This document shows positions 1 to 11,709 of a stretch of DNA of 64,000 nt, one piece after another (position 1 is the first letter of the stretch; each line of letters opens with the position of its first letter). A program made the position numbers and the translations under genes. The DNA comes from Hydrangea macrophylla (lineage: Eukaryota; Streptophyta; Magnoliopsida; Cornales; Hydrangeaceae), in the NCBI GenBank assembly GCA_033977485.1, contig CM066985.1, forward strand, positions 72,091,045 through 72,155,044, written 5' to 3'. Under the pieces are notes generated by a model that was given only the letters and a program-made list of their open reading frames with translations, did no database searches and was not told the DNA's origin.

Positions 1-31
1 GTTATTATAAGAAAATAGTATTCTGAAACTT

Positions 32-201
32 CCAATCGATTGGTATAGAGGTCCAATCGATTGGTATAAAAGTGGCATCAATCGATTGGAAAAAGTTCAA
101 TCGATTGGATCATAATCCATGTCAATCGATTGCATAAAGTGTCAATCGATTGGGACCTGAAAGATGTCAATCGATTGGTAAGAGTACCAATCGATTGGTA
201 C
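32..201. repeat. Cluster of eight CCAATCGATTGG palindromes
   Basis: Eight copies or near-copies of the 12-bp palindrome CCAATCGATTGG occur about every 20 bp. Each holds two CCAAT pentamers on opposite strands around a CG. In the minus-oriented LTR this cluster lies downstream of the TATA box. Spacers are not conserved, so it is a motif array and not a simple tandem repeat. Confidence 0.85.
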
Positions 202-610
202 TTCATCTTCTTCACAGTGAAGACTGTCCAGCAACATATAAACGGGAATACATGGTTTACACTCCATTTCTTCATTCAAAACACGTTCTAACATCAATAT
301 AAAGCTACCAAGTGAGTTTAAAACTCACCTTAGGTGTCTAGGGTGTGTTTGGGAATGTGTAATGAAGCTTGGAGCTTCAATGGTGGCTCCTCTCTCTCTC
401 CTCTGCTCTGTCTTCTTCTTTCTTCTTCTCTTCTTTCTTCTTTTCGATCTTCTTCTCTTCTTCCTTCTTGTCTCAGTCCATGGATGTGTGTGTGAGTGTA
501 TGAATATGTGTATATATGTGTGTATATATATGAGTGTATATAAACACACACACAAGCACTCCCTCTCACTCTCTAGTTTCTGAAAACAAAAAATGGGCGA
601 GATTGGGTCG

Positions 611-624
611 CATATATATATAGA
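611..624 (-). promoter_or_regulatory. Probable LTR TATA box
   Basis: The minus strand reads CTATATATATATG about 280 bases into the LTR, upstream of a CT-rich stretch. Related LTRs at 18995 and 51655 have the same arrangement. Promoter activity is inferred. Confidence 0.4.
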
Positions 625-684
625 TGGGGAAGTGTTCACGTGGACAAACCCCAGCCAGAGCAAAAGAATCTGCCTAGCTGCCTC

Positions 685-801
685 CAATCGATTGGTATTA
701 GTGTCAATCGATTGATATGAGCAATCGATTGGTATACTTGCCAATCGATTGGTACCCAAAATAAGGCAATCGATTGGAAAACTTGTCAATCGATTGGTAT
801 C
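685..801. repeat. Second cluster of CCAATCGATTGG palindromes
   Basis: Six copies or near-copies of the same 12-bp palindrome lie between the LTR start and the TATA box, so the two clusters bracket the presumed transcription start. Confidence 0.85.
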
Positions 802-954
802 CAAATTATACCAAGGGTAAGGCCAAGCTCATACAAGTATTAAAAAGAAACGTACAAGGTCTTATTCACATAATATATTACAAAAATACAGGGTATTACA
901 AAAGGTGATTATAGATACTGAAGAGCAAACTATCCTTGGGTTGAGGTGGCTACG

Positions 955-2954
955 TGTCACGCCCCGGAACCACCCAGATGATCCTAGGACACGTGGCACG
1001 CCACCAAAGCCTTACACCAGTGATTAAAGTTCCAAAATAAGTTTAAAATAAGCTTAAACCAAAGAAACTCAACTGACAAAGGGCAAAATCCCGTCTTTGC
1101 AATCGGCCAAAAACCCTGTTTTAACAAGTAATAAATTCCCAAATAATATTATCAAATCACAAGTTGAAATTAACACTAATGCTTTAAACCATTTAAAGTC
1201 AAACCAAAGTCACAAACATGAGCTTCTAAGTACAAGCAAGAGTTTTAAATACTTTAGGAAAAGTACTAAATATAACCATTTACAACCAACCCAATAAATA
1301 AATCTCCAAGTTTAAACGTCCCAATCTAGTAACATTAGTCATAGTAACACTATGATCAAACAATCCCAACTAACACAGCCCCACCTTATATTATAGGAGT
1401 TAAGTTACAATCCAACTAAAGTAAGACTAGTACTACTATCCAGATTAAAACCGATTAATTACAACTATATTGCAAGCTTTAAACTAAAAAGCAGGTAACT
1501 ATTAACAAGGTTACAACAACTCCCAAAACCCATAAGCCAGCCAAGCCACTTCCCAGCTCACTTCCCCGGTCCCTCGCCACGATCACCTAGGATGGTTATT
1601 CAATAACCATTACAATATATAAGCTATATGCTTAGTGAGCAATGCCAATTATGAATATGGATAATAAACATGTTCAATTCAACATATTACACAAAACTAT
1701 AGTCTCTGGCAATAACTAGTTCACTCCCACCACTACCGGCTAGCCCGCGGCTCCACTCCCCAAGCCCGCGTGACTAGTTATGACCCACGCCCTCACACGT
1801 GCGATCCCATAGGCCTCTGGCGGCCGTGGTCGTCACCACAAAGATTACCTCATGGTGGTATAGAACTAGCAATTTCCATTGACCCAAATAGGCAACTCAA
1901 CATGCTCATTTAATCATTACACCGTGCAATCACAATCAAATTGGGCCTAATTTAACCACATGGATTTTGCCCAATAATAACTAAGTAAACTAAGTTAAGC
2001 TAATTAGGCCTGCTTTGGCATTACAATTGAACCCAACATGAAAATAATCCAAATATCAAAATTAACATCACTCACCTCTTGGGTTTCGCTCCTAATCACA
2101 AGATTAGAATCCTATTATGATCCAGGTACAAACCCTATACATAAATTACAAGTTATGAGCTAAAACCCTAAAATGGGTCGCGAAAAAACTGTCACAGAAC
2201 TCAATAAAATTGGTACCAACGGTTTAGACTCACCTTCAGGAGTCCGAAAATATGTTCAGAATTGAAAATCGACGTCGTTAAGCGCATAAATCAGCGTCGA
2301 AAAGCTTGGCGTCAAAACTTCCGTCGATATTCGAATCCCGTATATCTCTACACTGTTGTAACTAAAATGAAGAAGAAGGTGATTATGAGTCACCTCTTAA
2401 CGTGTCTCATTAGCAAATTTTCTCCTTTTAATTATACCATCCACCAAGTTTTACCCATTTTGCAATTTTACCCCTACTAATTATAAAACTTATTAAAGCT
2501 ATCCCAAACCTAAATGAGTATTTGTCTATGTCTCGCATGGGTCCCATAAGTGGTCCCATATAATTATATGAAGTTGCTAATTAGCCTACTAATTATGTAA
2601 CGTGTTCAATTCGTGCTCACAAAGGTACCCCTAATTGACCCCAAAAGTGGTCACTACCAACTAACATGATATTATCAACAATAAAATAATAAATCATTTA
2701 AGCCTTAATAAGTATTTAGGCACATAGGGTGTTCCACATATTGCTGCCCCATCTCAATTGGGACCCATCAACACATATCCCAACTTGGGATTGCCATATT
2801 GGCCACAACTGGGTTCCTAACTGGACACCCATAAGCAACTTAGTGGGTTAATCCCACCTCCAATAAGTGTCACATAACACATCAATTTAACATTAACTCA
2901 TGATTATGCATGCTAAAGCAATATTAAATATAAACCGCGGGAGCGGGTGTTATA
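955..2954 (-). mobile_element. Solo Gypsy LTR with target duplication CTACG
   Basis: The 2000-bp segment starts TGTCACGCCCC and ends GGGTGTTATA on the plus strand. On the minus strand it is a TG-start LTR ending GGGGCGTGACA, apart from one substitution at the outer TG (TATAACACCC). It is flanked by CTACG at 950-954 and 2955-2959. There is no internal region, primer site or coding sequence, so it is a solo LTR. The termini match the Tekay/Del-like LTRs at 1-900, 18675-21284 and 49384-52363. It is inserted in the 3' part of an Ogre-like element. Confidence 0.85.
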
Positions 2955-3450
2955 CTACGAATGTTGAGGAACAAACTATCCGGGGGGCCGAGGTGGGTAC
3001 GGATGCTGAAGCGCTTATCCGATTGGTCGAGGTGGCTACGGATCCTGAAAAGAACCAACTTATAATTAAGCAAACTTTGAATTCTGAAGAGAGCTCATCT
3101 TTGAGTCAAAGTGACTTCAAGCATTGAAAGTATACAGCATGAAATTGCATTGGCAGCCATCATTACATGAGCACGTGCATCACGATAGGATAGGTGCATT
3201 CACTCGTATGATTATTTGTATTTGTGTGTTACCCCACTATCTTAACTATGTCCTGGTCTGATTCTCATTGGCATACGTAGGCAGCTCACGATCGAGCACG
3301 ACCAACACCAACCGTCTCTGCGCTTGTTTTTGCAATGCACTTTGTTTTTACCTAAATTCGACAGCCTGGTCAAAGGCTTGTCTTCACATAGGCTTCGACA
3401 TTCACTTGCGATACGCGTTGCTTTGCAAGCTCTGCCGAAGAGGGGCAAAT
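2955..3450 (+). mobile_element. 3' internal remnant of an Ogre-like element
   Basis: This continues 901-954 across the solo LTR. 2955-3127 has coding character with a degenerate repeated peptide (VEEQTIRGAEVGTDAEALIR, then EVATDPEK) and ends in a stop at 3125-3127. 3245-3300 carries the CTGGTCTGATTC...ATACGTAGGCAGCTCACG block also found before the 3' LTR of the 28-kb element (56780-56816). It ends in a polypurine tract (GAAGAGGGGCAAA, about 3437-3449). Upstream gag and pol are not in the window. Confidence 0.7.
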
Positions 3451-3720
3451 TGTAGACACCCCAATTTTGACCGACTGTCGAATTTAGGGGATAATTACCT
3501 CTAAAACTGATGACGGTAATATCTGACGAATTTAAAGATTCTTAAAGGGCGATTCAGGCTCTTTGGACTCCTCGATCTCGAAAGTTACAAAATTCAAAAA
3601 GAGAGAGGAAAACAAGGTGTGTTAAAATAGTTGATAGGGTCAATTTGTTGAGTTTTATAGTTGAGGGCAATTGAAAGTGGTCATAGTTGAAGGGGTGTTA
3701 GTGTAATAACCCCTATTTTC
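3451..3720 (+). mobile_element. Start of a truncated Ogre-like 3' LTR
   Basis: TGTAGACACCCCAATTTTGACC follows the polypurine tract directly and matches the starts of the LTRs at 30656 and 56971. Similarity to those LTRs fades after roughly 270 bases and no 3' terminus was found, so the LTR is probably truncated or too diverged to follow. The right limit is approximate. Confidence 0.6.
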
Positions 3721-4016
3721 TTTTCTTTTTTTGGACTCCACGGTGGATTACGTAAATGATGGATTAGTAACATATATATCTCTTAAAGAGTTATAATAAA
3801 TGTCTATGAAGAATTTTAGGACTCATAACTAAACTCCTATTACCAATTTCTTAGTAGTATAGGATTCTTTTTACACTCGCGAAGTTTAAAAATTTTACCT
3901 TTTAATTAGAAATCTTGCATTCAGCCTCCAATTAATACAAATATTTGAGAGCTAATCCATCTAAAAGCTCACATTTAGTCAATAGCTAATTAATAGAAGA
4001 ATTTTAGCAATTGAAC
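3721..4016. other. AT-rich stretch without recognisable feature
   Basis: No credible ORF, repeat terminus or RNA gene seen. Confidence 0.5.
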
Positions 4017-4204
4017 ACATTTGGGCAAAGTTCCTTAGCTGTACATGGTTTGTTAGATTCCTCTCACAATTGTGAGACCCTAATTAACTAGAAAATAAAT
4101 AAATAAATAAATAAAATAATTTTAAACATTATTTTTTTTAATCCCTAGACTCACTGTTGTGAGAGGGAACCTAACAAACCACACCTAAAGAACTTTACCC
4201 AAGT
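4017..4204. mobile_element. Foldback MITE, about 190 bp
   Basis: The two ends are imperfect inverted repeats: TTTGGGCAAAGTTCCTTAG...TGGTTTGTTAG...CTCACAATTGTGAG on the left and the complementary GTTGTGAGAGGGAACCTAACAAACC...AAGAACTTTACCCAAG on the right, around an AT-rich (AAAT)n loop. No convincing target duplication was found, so the superfamily is unassigned. Confidence 0.65.
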
Positions 4205-4455
4205 ATGTTCCTTGAGTAATTGTGTAACATTTTTTTGCTTCTTTGATTAAAGTGGACCAGAATGGATTAATTGAGTATTGGATCATTGGATGAAACAAAG
4301 TCCAATCTAAATTAGGATAAATAAGGAAATCAAGTATTAGGAATAAATAAAAGAATTGTGTACTAGAAATTAATCGTGTAGAAGAATAACATGAATTCAC
4401 AAGCCGCTCAGTCCTAGGTTTACTTTTCGCCCTATTTGTTAGACATTATTTTAGT

Positions 4456-4458
<3 letters not shown>

Positions 4459-4494
<36 letters not shown>
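4459..4494. repeat. (CT)n microsatellite
   Basis: About 18 CT units followed by a T-run. Confidence 0.95.
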
Positions 4495-4497
<3 letters not shown>

Positions 4498-6552
4498 TTT
4501 TTTTTTTTTTTTTTGGACTAGAAGACTAATGATAGTATTAAAGAACCTACTGGTATTATCTAATTTTTATTATACGTCTCCACTTCCCAAGTTCTCCATA
4601 GCCTTGGACATTTTTTTTTACACTTTAATTAAGATTCACAAAACAGTCTACTCTTCGTGTTCTCTTAATAATGTGCTATGATGAACTAAACACGATTGAT
4701 CTTTACACAAGTGTGCACTTTCAAGCTTTGCATTGAAGGTAATTATTATTCCTTAGTCTTCTATTCACTCATTCAACTTACTTATAAATTTCATTCTCAT
4801 TACTATTAATGTAATATTTTCAATAACTTAATGGTCAAAATGAAAACAAAAAAACTATTAGTTATAGTAACATCAGTCCCCTTCTCATGGCGGGACTTCT
4901 ATTTACAGTTATTGGATCCAGTTTTTATTAAGGGTACTGAAGTAATTTCACAGACAGAAAACTATACCCATCAACTCCTGATATCAATTCTTAGTATTGC
5001 ACAACTCTTTTTAAAGAATCTTGATTTGTTTTCTTCTTCTTCTTCTTTTCTTTTTTCTTTTTTGGAGCTCTATGATGAGTCACTCACGATTTTGTTTATT
5101 CCATACCAACAATAATATAAGTAACTTCTATCAAACCTATTCTAGGTAAGATATGCATTCAAAAAATTTTAGGATTCAATTTCAACCACTTTAATATTTG
5201 GTTACCCATTTAACATAGAGTGCATTTTTCTCACTCTTTCTTATCCACCACTACCATGCTGACATGTGTCCTATTCTATTCCCATTTTACCCATGCGTTT
5301 AGCAACACAATTATTGAATGTAAAACTTAATTGAGTATTTTTCTTTATGAAAAGTTACTATTGTTTTCTTTATTAGCAATAATTCGTAGAATTGTTATCA
5401 TTGTTTAAGTTCTGCAAGAAAGATAGGAAGTTAGCTAGACAAATTTAGCTTGTGATTATAACCAATTAAGTGGTAAAAATAAAATTTTAAGCACATTTTT
5501 TGTACAATACATTTGATAATGTACCACTTAATTGAAAGAGTCACCACACTTAATCCTGCCACATGGGATACCATATCATTTTATAAGCATCTCTTTGTGA
5601 CTCTAGCATTACTCTAATTGAAAATGCAGCCAAAAATTCATTGAATATCTTAATTGAAAAAATTCGACTAGAAATAATCACTAATTGCAGTCTATTTCAA
5701 TACTTGAAATACTCATGTGTTATGTACAGCAAATTCAACTGCTTAAAATTTCCAGTACTTAAAATTCAACACTTAATTTTCAATTTTATCAAATTAATGG
5801 ACCCCCTTAGGCCCCTTTTAGCTCATGAACAAAGGAAAATATTTTCCTTAGTGTTTTCATTTCTTTCCTATCCCTCAATATGTGCACCAAATAGAGCCTA
5901 AAAGTTTGTTTCGATATAGATTGTCAATACATTTTCAGAATTTTAGGACTTTAAATTAAATTAAAACTACCATCCTATTGGTTTTTTCTATTTTGGTCTT
6001 AGTGGATTCCATTTTTTCCCCCTTCTTTTGTCATGTTTCAATATATTTTCTCTTTCTTTAGGTGAACTCCATGGATAAGCAATTACTTTCTAATATCAAT
6101 TCCCGTTATACAATTTTTTCTTATGTGATTCTTTCAATTACATTGGCAATTTGGCAATAGAGACTTTATGACAAATTTCGGTTGAAGATTTTAAGAATTT
6201 TCAAGCCATACAGCACAAAAAGTTTGACCATCTTGAACGTAGAGGGCTCCCTAAATCCTTTTTGTAGAAATCAAATTTTAATGTATATAAAAAAATATTT
6301 AAGAAAGCTAGATCATGATTGATTTGTAACTTATTCTAATTAGAACATATGAAATAATTTTATAGTTTAATAAATTACTATACAAACACGGTAAATTAAT
6401 GAAATACTAACATATGTGGTCATACAATAAATAAATATATAGTCATTATTAAGTAATGAGCAAAGAAAATAGTAAATTCAAAATATTAAAGATGTAAGAA
6501 AGAATTATAGCTAGGACATGTGGTAACAATTAAATAGCAAAAAAAAAAATTA
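4495..6552. other. Gene-free AT-rich region
   Basis: Short ORFs lack domain character, splice context or codon structure. 5810-5905 has the purine/pyrimidine arms (CAAAGGAAAA / TTTCCTATCCCT, then CCAAATAGAGCC) seen in the foldback element at 12422, and may be a decayed relative. No gene, RNA or intact element is supported. Confidence 0.5.
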
Positions 6553-7654
6553 GGGTAAATTACACAAACCTCCCCTGAGGTTTGCCTTAATTACACGGAC
6601 CTCCCCTCTTGTTTCAAAAATTACACAGACCTCCCTCGAGGTTTGTAATTAGGTAACAAAACGCCCCCTCCCCTAACGGTCCGTTAGTTTTTTTAACATT
6701 AGCCTCCCCTGAAAATTACAATTAGCCCCCCTAATATTATAAAATTATCATACTAAGCCCCCTTTCTCTTATATTTTTGTTCTAATTATAAAATCCCTCC
6801 TCCCTCCTATGTTTTTGGGTTAATTTTTTTAGCATTAATTTATGTCATCTACACAAAATACATATAAATAGGTCCAAATTTTTTTTTCCCCAAACAAACC
6901 TCTATCAAGCCCTCCCAATTTATGTCATCTACACAAAATACATATAAATAGGTCCAAATTTTTTTTCCCCAAACAAACCTCTATCAAGCCCCCCATGTAT
7001 TAATTTTCTAGATCCGCCCCTGTCCCTATGCTTCAAAAGTGGACACTTAACTTCCTGTGATTGTGGACTAAAATGGAATTGTTATGATTTCACTCAAAAC
7101 TGACAAAAATTCTAAAATTGGTTTAAAATATAAACACTTAACCCATTTTGTGATGTTAATTTTGGGGTTAACGGTCTTTGAGTGAAATCATAACAGTTCT
7201 ATTTTAGTCCACAATCACAGGGGGTTAAGTGTCCACTTTTGAAGCATAGGGACAGGGGCGGATCTAGAAAATTAATACAAGGGGGGCTTGATAGATGTTT
7301 GTTTGGGAAAAAAAAAAATTTGGACCTATTTATATATGTTTTGTGTATATTTTGTGTAGATGATATAAATTAATGCTAAAAAAATTAACCCAAAAACATA
7401 TGAGGGAGGAGGGATTTTATAATTAGCACAAAAGTATAAGAGAAAGGGGGCTTAGTATGATAATTTTATAATATTAGGGGGGCTAATTGTAATTTTCAGG
7501 GGAGGCTGATGTAAAAAAACTAACGAACCATTAGGGGAGGGGGCGTTTTGTTACCTAATTACAAACCTCGAGGGAGGTCTGTGTAATTTTTGAAACAAGA
7601 GGGGAGGTCCGTGTAATTAAGGCAAACCTCAGGGGAGGTTTGTGTAATTTACCC
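6553..7654. mobile_element. MULE-like foldback element, 1.1 kb, 9-bp target duplication
   Basis: Almost the whole segment is one inverted repeat. The left end is GGGTAAATTACACAAACCTC and the right end is its complement, GAGGTTTGTGTAATTTACCC. The arms stay complementary over about 500 bp to a small centre near 7100. The flanks are AAAAAATTA at 6544-6552 and 7655-7663, a 9-bp duplication typical of Mutator-like elements. The left arm carries a tandem duplication of about 80 bp (near 6836 and 6918) that the right arm has once. No transposase is present. A-richness of the flank leaves some ambiguity in the duplication. Confidence 0.8.
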
Positions 7655-7874
7655 AAAAAATTATTATTGAACAAATAAAAAAATGGTCTAAGAAGAATAA
7701 TTCATCAGTTTTTATTATTTTTACCCTATGAATTGATTGTTATATGTGCTTTGTGTATCTTTATTATTGTGGAAGTTGCATGAATTCTTCTTCTTCTTCT
7801 TATTTTTTATTTTTTTATTTATACCTAATTTAAGTGTTTTTTTTGGCTTATTGTTCCTAATTAGTTTTTAGACA

Positions 7875-7912
7875 GACACCGTTCCCGTGCAACGCACGTG
7901 CGTTTAAACTAG
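7875..7912 (+). mobile_element. Helitron-like 3' terminus
   Basis: A short hairpin (CGTGC-AAC-GCACG) is followed about ten bases later by CTAG and a flanking T, the arrangement of a plant Helitron 3' end. No matching TC start was found upstream, so the length is unknown. Confidence 0.4.
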
Positions 7913-7913
7913 T

Positions 7914-7990
7914 ACATATATATATATATATATATGTGTGTGTGCCCCTTTTAAGAACCCATTATATGTATATATATATATATATATATA
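7914..7990. repeat. Two (TA)n microsatellites
   Basis: Alternating TA runs at about 7917-7936 and 7965-7990, separated by GTGTGTGTGCCCC. Confidence 0.9.
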
Positions 7991-8081
7991 CGTGGTGCTT
8001 ACTCTGATTCCACTTTTTATGAACCCAGTATGTAGAATTCACACTTGAAAATTGACTTACAAGGAGATGAGCATAGGAGTT

Positions 8082-8140
8082 AATAAACCAACAACCAATC
8101 TCATAATTAGTCAATGTGGGATATTGGTTGTTGGTTTATT
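8082..8140. repeat. Perfect 18-bp inverted repeat (hairpin)
   Basis: AATAAACCAACAACCAAT at 8082-8099 is complementary to 8123-8140 across a 23-base spacer. It lies about 330 bases beyond the phytocyanin stop codon, so it could be in the 3' UTR or a tiny MITE remnant. Confidence 0.75.
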
Positions 8141-8469
8141 AGAGAGATATGTTATGATCCCACATATCTCTTTATTATTGTAGAATCTACTTAGGATTCA
8201 CACAATACTCAAATCACAATAAAAATCACACAGGAGTGAGGATCACACTAGAAAATCCATGCTAATTGAAAGGAAAAGGGAGGGTCCAGTATTGGAATTT
8301 TTTTTCCCCAACAACAAAATTTACAGGTAAACCATAATACCTTTTTTTTTGTACAAAATATATTTAAAAAAACAGTAACTAAAAGTAATTACTTAAACAA
8401 GATTAACCCACTTGGTCCAATTCTCTCACTTCTTTCACCTTCTCCACATTCTCTCCCTCCTACTTTCAG

Positions 8470-11059
8470 TCACCCCAGCATCTTCTTTGGCAAAACAGTG
8501 ACATTGAGCTTTTGATCAGAGTAATCACAATGCCATTGACATATGTAGTATTTGTTCCCTGTAGTTTTCAAGATAACCTTATCATTGCCACTATTCATTG
8601 AACCCATGTTCGGATATGAAACACATCCATCATATCCGGTAGAGTTGACTACAATAACATTGTGGTCTTCTTTGGCATAATTGAAAACTGGTAAACATAA
8701 AAATTAGAAAGATTAGGACCTGTTTGGAAAGTTTAAAACTGATAACTAAGATTATATTGGTTTGACAAAGAACTCGCTTTAAGCGAGTTAAGAGTCTGCG
8801 CGCGAGAAATTGGCACTCAATACCATACACTTGAATTTGTAGAACCGATTCATTTATGAACCGCAAAACTGGTTATTTGCTTTTCCAAACAGCCTCTTAG
8901 TATTAGGTTTTGTCTTGCTTCATGGATTTAGTGAGGAAAAAGAAAAGAAAAGAAAAAGAAAAAAATCATTCCCTTTGCGTGGTTAATGCGGAAAATGATG
9001 ATGAAAAAATCAAGGAAAAGAAAATAAGTTGAACAATAAATTAGACATTTTGAATTTTAATGTAAGTCATATCCCTTACTTTTTTCTTACTTTACAATTA
9101 TATTTCCAAATTTTTTTTTTATTTTTAACGTTGCTTAAGAATGAAGGAATTACACGAAAAAATACAAATGAACTCGTTTCCCTTGTTTTTTATTTTCCCT
9201 TTTCCTTTCCTTCACTAAATTCTTGAACCAACATGGCATTGATTTAACATTACCTGAAATTTCACAATCCAGTGGATCCATATAATTTTTCTTAAAAATT
9301 GTTTTAAGTTGTCCCCTTACCACATCATTTGAGAATTTTTTTTAGTGTAGAAATTCGAGAACAATATATAGCTTTATTCTTTTTTTTTTTTTTGCTTGGA
9401 ATATATAGCTTTATTCAATCAATAGTAAAATGCCCAATCAACATAAAAGTCTTTTAGAAAATAAACAAAATCGCAAAAATAGAAAATGAGAATAGTAGAA
9501 TCGGAAACTCTCTCTCCAATGCGACCATCTCTCACGAGTCACACTGTCACTTCAAGGTTTCACCTCACGATTACTGCGTATTGATGTGAGTTAGTTTTTC
9601 TTGTTAATCTTAGTATTTCTTTTTTTTTTTTCTTGTGAAAATAAATTTGCATTTTTTTCTTGTGAAAATAAATTTTAAATTTTATATTAGTACAAGTCAA
9701 ATAAAAAAATGTTAAAATTTGTAAGGGGGCCATGTTCGAAGTGAACTTAGGTCCCAAAATCTTGAGGTCTGGACTGATGTAGACAAACATCTAGGAAATG
9801 ATTGCCTACAAAAAAGCTTTATTTGATTAATGAATTTAATAAGAAAATATAAAGGAAAAACGTTTTTCTCGATTTGATTACCATGGAATATAAATGAGGA
9901 AAACAGAAAAGGATAATAAAATGTAGTAGAAAATAAATTTTGTTTTTTGTGAGTCATCTTCTTCCTTTTTTGGGGTTAATTAGACTTTACTCCCCATGTG
10001 ATTTGGCTAGATGATACTTTTACCCTCTATGGTTCAAAAGTGATCACTTAACCCTCTGTGCTTTCGGATAAAGTGTCACCGCTACAGAATTTAACGGAGA
10101 GTGTTAAGTCCCTAAAATTAGTGATCACTTTACCCTCTTGTGGTTTGTCCGATGACACTTTACTCCCCTATGGTTTCACCCGATGGCACTTTAACCCCCC
10201 TGTGCTTTCGGAGTAAAGCCTCATCGAGCCAAACCACAGGGGGTAAAGTGTCATCGAGCCAAACCGCAGGGGAGTAAAGTGTAATTAACCCTTTTTTTTT
10301 TCTTAAGTTATTGTAATATTTTGAAATTTTTTTACTTTTAATATTATTAAACATGGAGGAAATCCCAAGGGAAAGCACCAGGGAAATAATGTTCCTTCTT
10401 GTTTTCCTTTCTCTCTTCTTTTCCCTCAATGAATCCGCAAACCAAACAAAGGCTAAATGTATAAAAACTGGCAAAAAAAAATAAATAAATAAATCATCCC
10501 AGCTCATTAACAAAGCACCAAATTAATTCTACGAAGAAAGCTCTTCGTAAGATTATTTTGTAGCCTCGATGTAAAATTAACTATTAAGTACATTTTAGCC
10601 CCTGTGTAGTTAAGACTCATTTTCACTTTACCCCTTCTAGTTTTTACAACTAAAGGGTGTTAAATATCAACTTTTATACCATAAGAAGGTAAAGTGAAAT
10701 TGCATCTAACCATAGGAGAGTTAAACATATTTAAGTTGTTAGTTTTGACGAAAACTTGACTTTTCACTATAGCCACAACTACAGGTATTAGTGTCAACTT
10801 TTGAACCATCGGGTAAAGTGAAAATGATCTATCTACAGGGTAACTGCATTTAACCCTAAAATGATCTTAATGAGGTGAGAAGAAATGAAGGAATACCTAG
10901 AATGTCTCCAACATAGAAAGTGTTGTTGGCAGCCCAAGCATAGTAGTCAACATAACTATTCCAACCATCTTCATCTCCAACTACATATTCTTTCCCCAAC
11001 ACTGGTGCCACCAGACAAACTGCAACTGCAAAAACTACACATACTTTGACCACCAACAT
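8470..11059 (-). CDS. Phytocyanin (plantacyanin/basic blue protein-like)
   Basis: Two exons: 11059-10897 and 8687-8470. The 2.2-kb intron has a GTATTC donor, a TTTACCAG acceptor and phase 1. The product is 126 residues. Residues 1-22 (MLVVKVCVVF...APVLG) form a signal peptide, then comes one cupredoxin domain beginning KEYVVGDEDGW. Splicing joins VGDILV to FNYAKEDHNV, giving the family's first copper histidine (EDHNV). The C-terminal copper loop reads YYICQWHCDYSDQKL with Cys, His and a Gln at the axial position. It lacks about two residues of the usual PGHC loop, so copper affinity may be altered. There is no GPI or proline-rich tail, so a secreted small blue copper protein is likely. The start at 11059 gives a clean signal peptide; an in-frame ATG upstream (11098) does not. 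Mobile foldback units occupy the intron. Confidence 0.85.
9973..10291. mobile_element. Foldback element in the phytocyanin intron
   Basis: Ends are GGGTTAATTAGACTTTACTC and the complement of GGGTTAATTACACTTTACTC. Inside, a unit of roughly 40 bases (TAAAGTGTCA / TGACACTTTA with CCCCTGTG) recurs in both orientations. T-rich flanks prevent a firm target duplication call. No ORF. Confidence 0.65.
10575..10865. repeat. Degenerate inverted repeat of the same type
   Basis: TCATTTTCACTTTACCCC near 10617 is complementary to GGGTAAAGTGAAAATGA near 10809, with further matches outwards. It resembles the 9973 element in composition (TAAAGTGA core). Boundaries are uncertain. Confidence 0.45.
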
Positions 11060-11709
11060 ATTACCCACTACTTGATTTTTTTCCTGAGATGAGCACATTA
11101 CATATAATGATATAATGGTGTATGTGTGTGTGTATATGTATATGTAAATTCCCTGTTAGAGACAACATAAGTTGGCAAGACAAGGAAAAGAGTATAAAAG
11201 TACTTTGGTGACTTCGCTTTTGTTCAGGATGAACTGTCCTACTTGTTGAGGTTTCCTACAATTCCAATGCAAATAGAGCGCATTCATACTATGCTTCCCA
11301 AAAATTGAATTCCAAATTTGTTTCTCAAATGATTTCACAGTTGTGCAACATGTTGCTGTAGTGGTCAGTGGTACTACATACTACCGCGTATGCTAAGACT
11401 GACAAAGATTTGGGAATAAAATTTGGCATTTAACTTAAGAAACACAGCATTACTCAAATTAGAGCATTTGACTAATGCTAAGCTTATTAAACTTGAATCA
11501 CAAATTAGATTCCCAAATGTATTAGTTGTTGTGGCAGTGGTCGTTGTGAATCTGGTGATACCACATAGCACCGCATGCGGTACCATTTCTATAGCAATCA
11601 AAACATCCCCAATTTAGCAATAGCAACCATAGCATTACTCATAATCTATAAGAAGACTTCTAAAAATATGCAGCAAAACAATGGTACACATATACGAGAA
11701 TAGCCGAAT
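11060..11709. other. Upstream region of the phytocyanin gene
   Basis: A TG/TA run lies at 11118-11143. The remainder is AT-rich with no supported gene. The phytocyanin promoter should lie here but no specific element is clear. Confidence 0.4.

Larger units (their letters stand above)
1..900 (-). mobile_element. Partial Gypsy LTR cut by the window edge
   Basis: Read on the minus strand, the segment begins at 900 with TGTAATACCC. This matches the start of the other Gypsy LTRs in this window (TGTAACACC at 18675 on the plus strand, TGTAACAACC at 52363 on the minus). A TATA box and CT-rich leader follow. The other terminus lies left of base 1. I infer a chromovirus (Tekay/Del)-like LTR from the terminal consensus. 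Short ORFs here are shadows of repeats. Confidence 0.6.

Noticed and set aside
32..801. Possible CRISPR-like spaced repeats
   Set aside because: Repeats are 12-bp palindromes with 6-12 base spacers in a plant LTR; no cas genes and a eukaryotic context.
2900..3127. 75-codon ORF taken as a small gene
   Set aside because: Its start lies in the solo LTR and the rest is repeat-bearing 3' sequence of an Ogre-like element.
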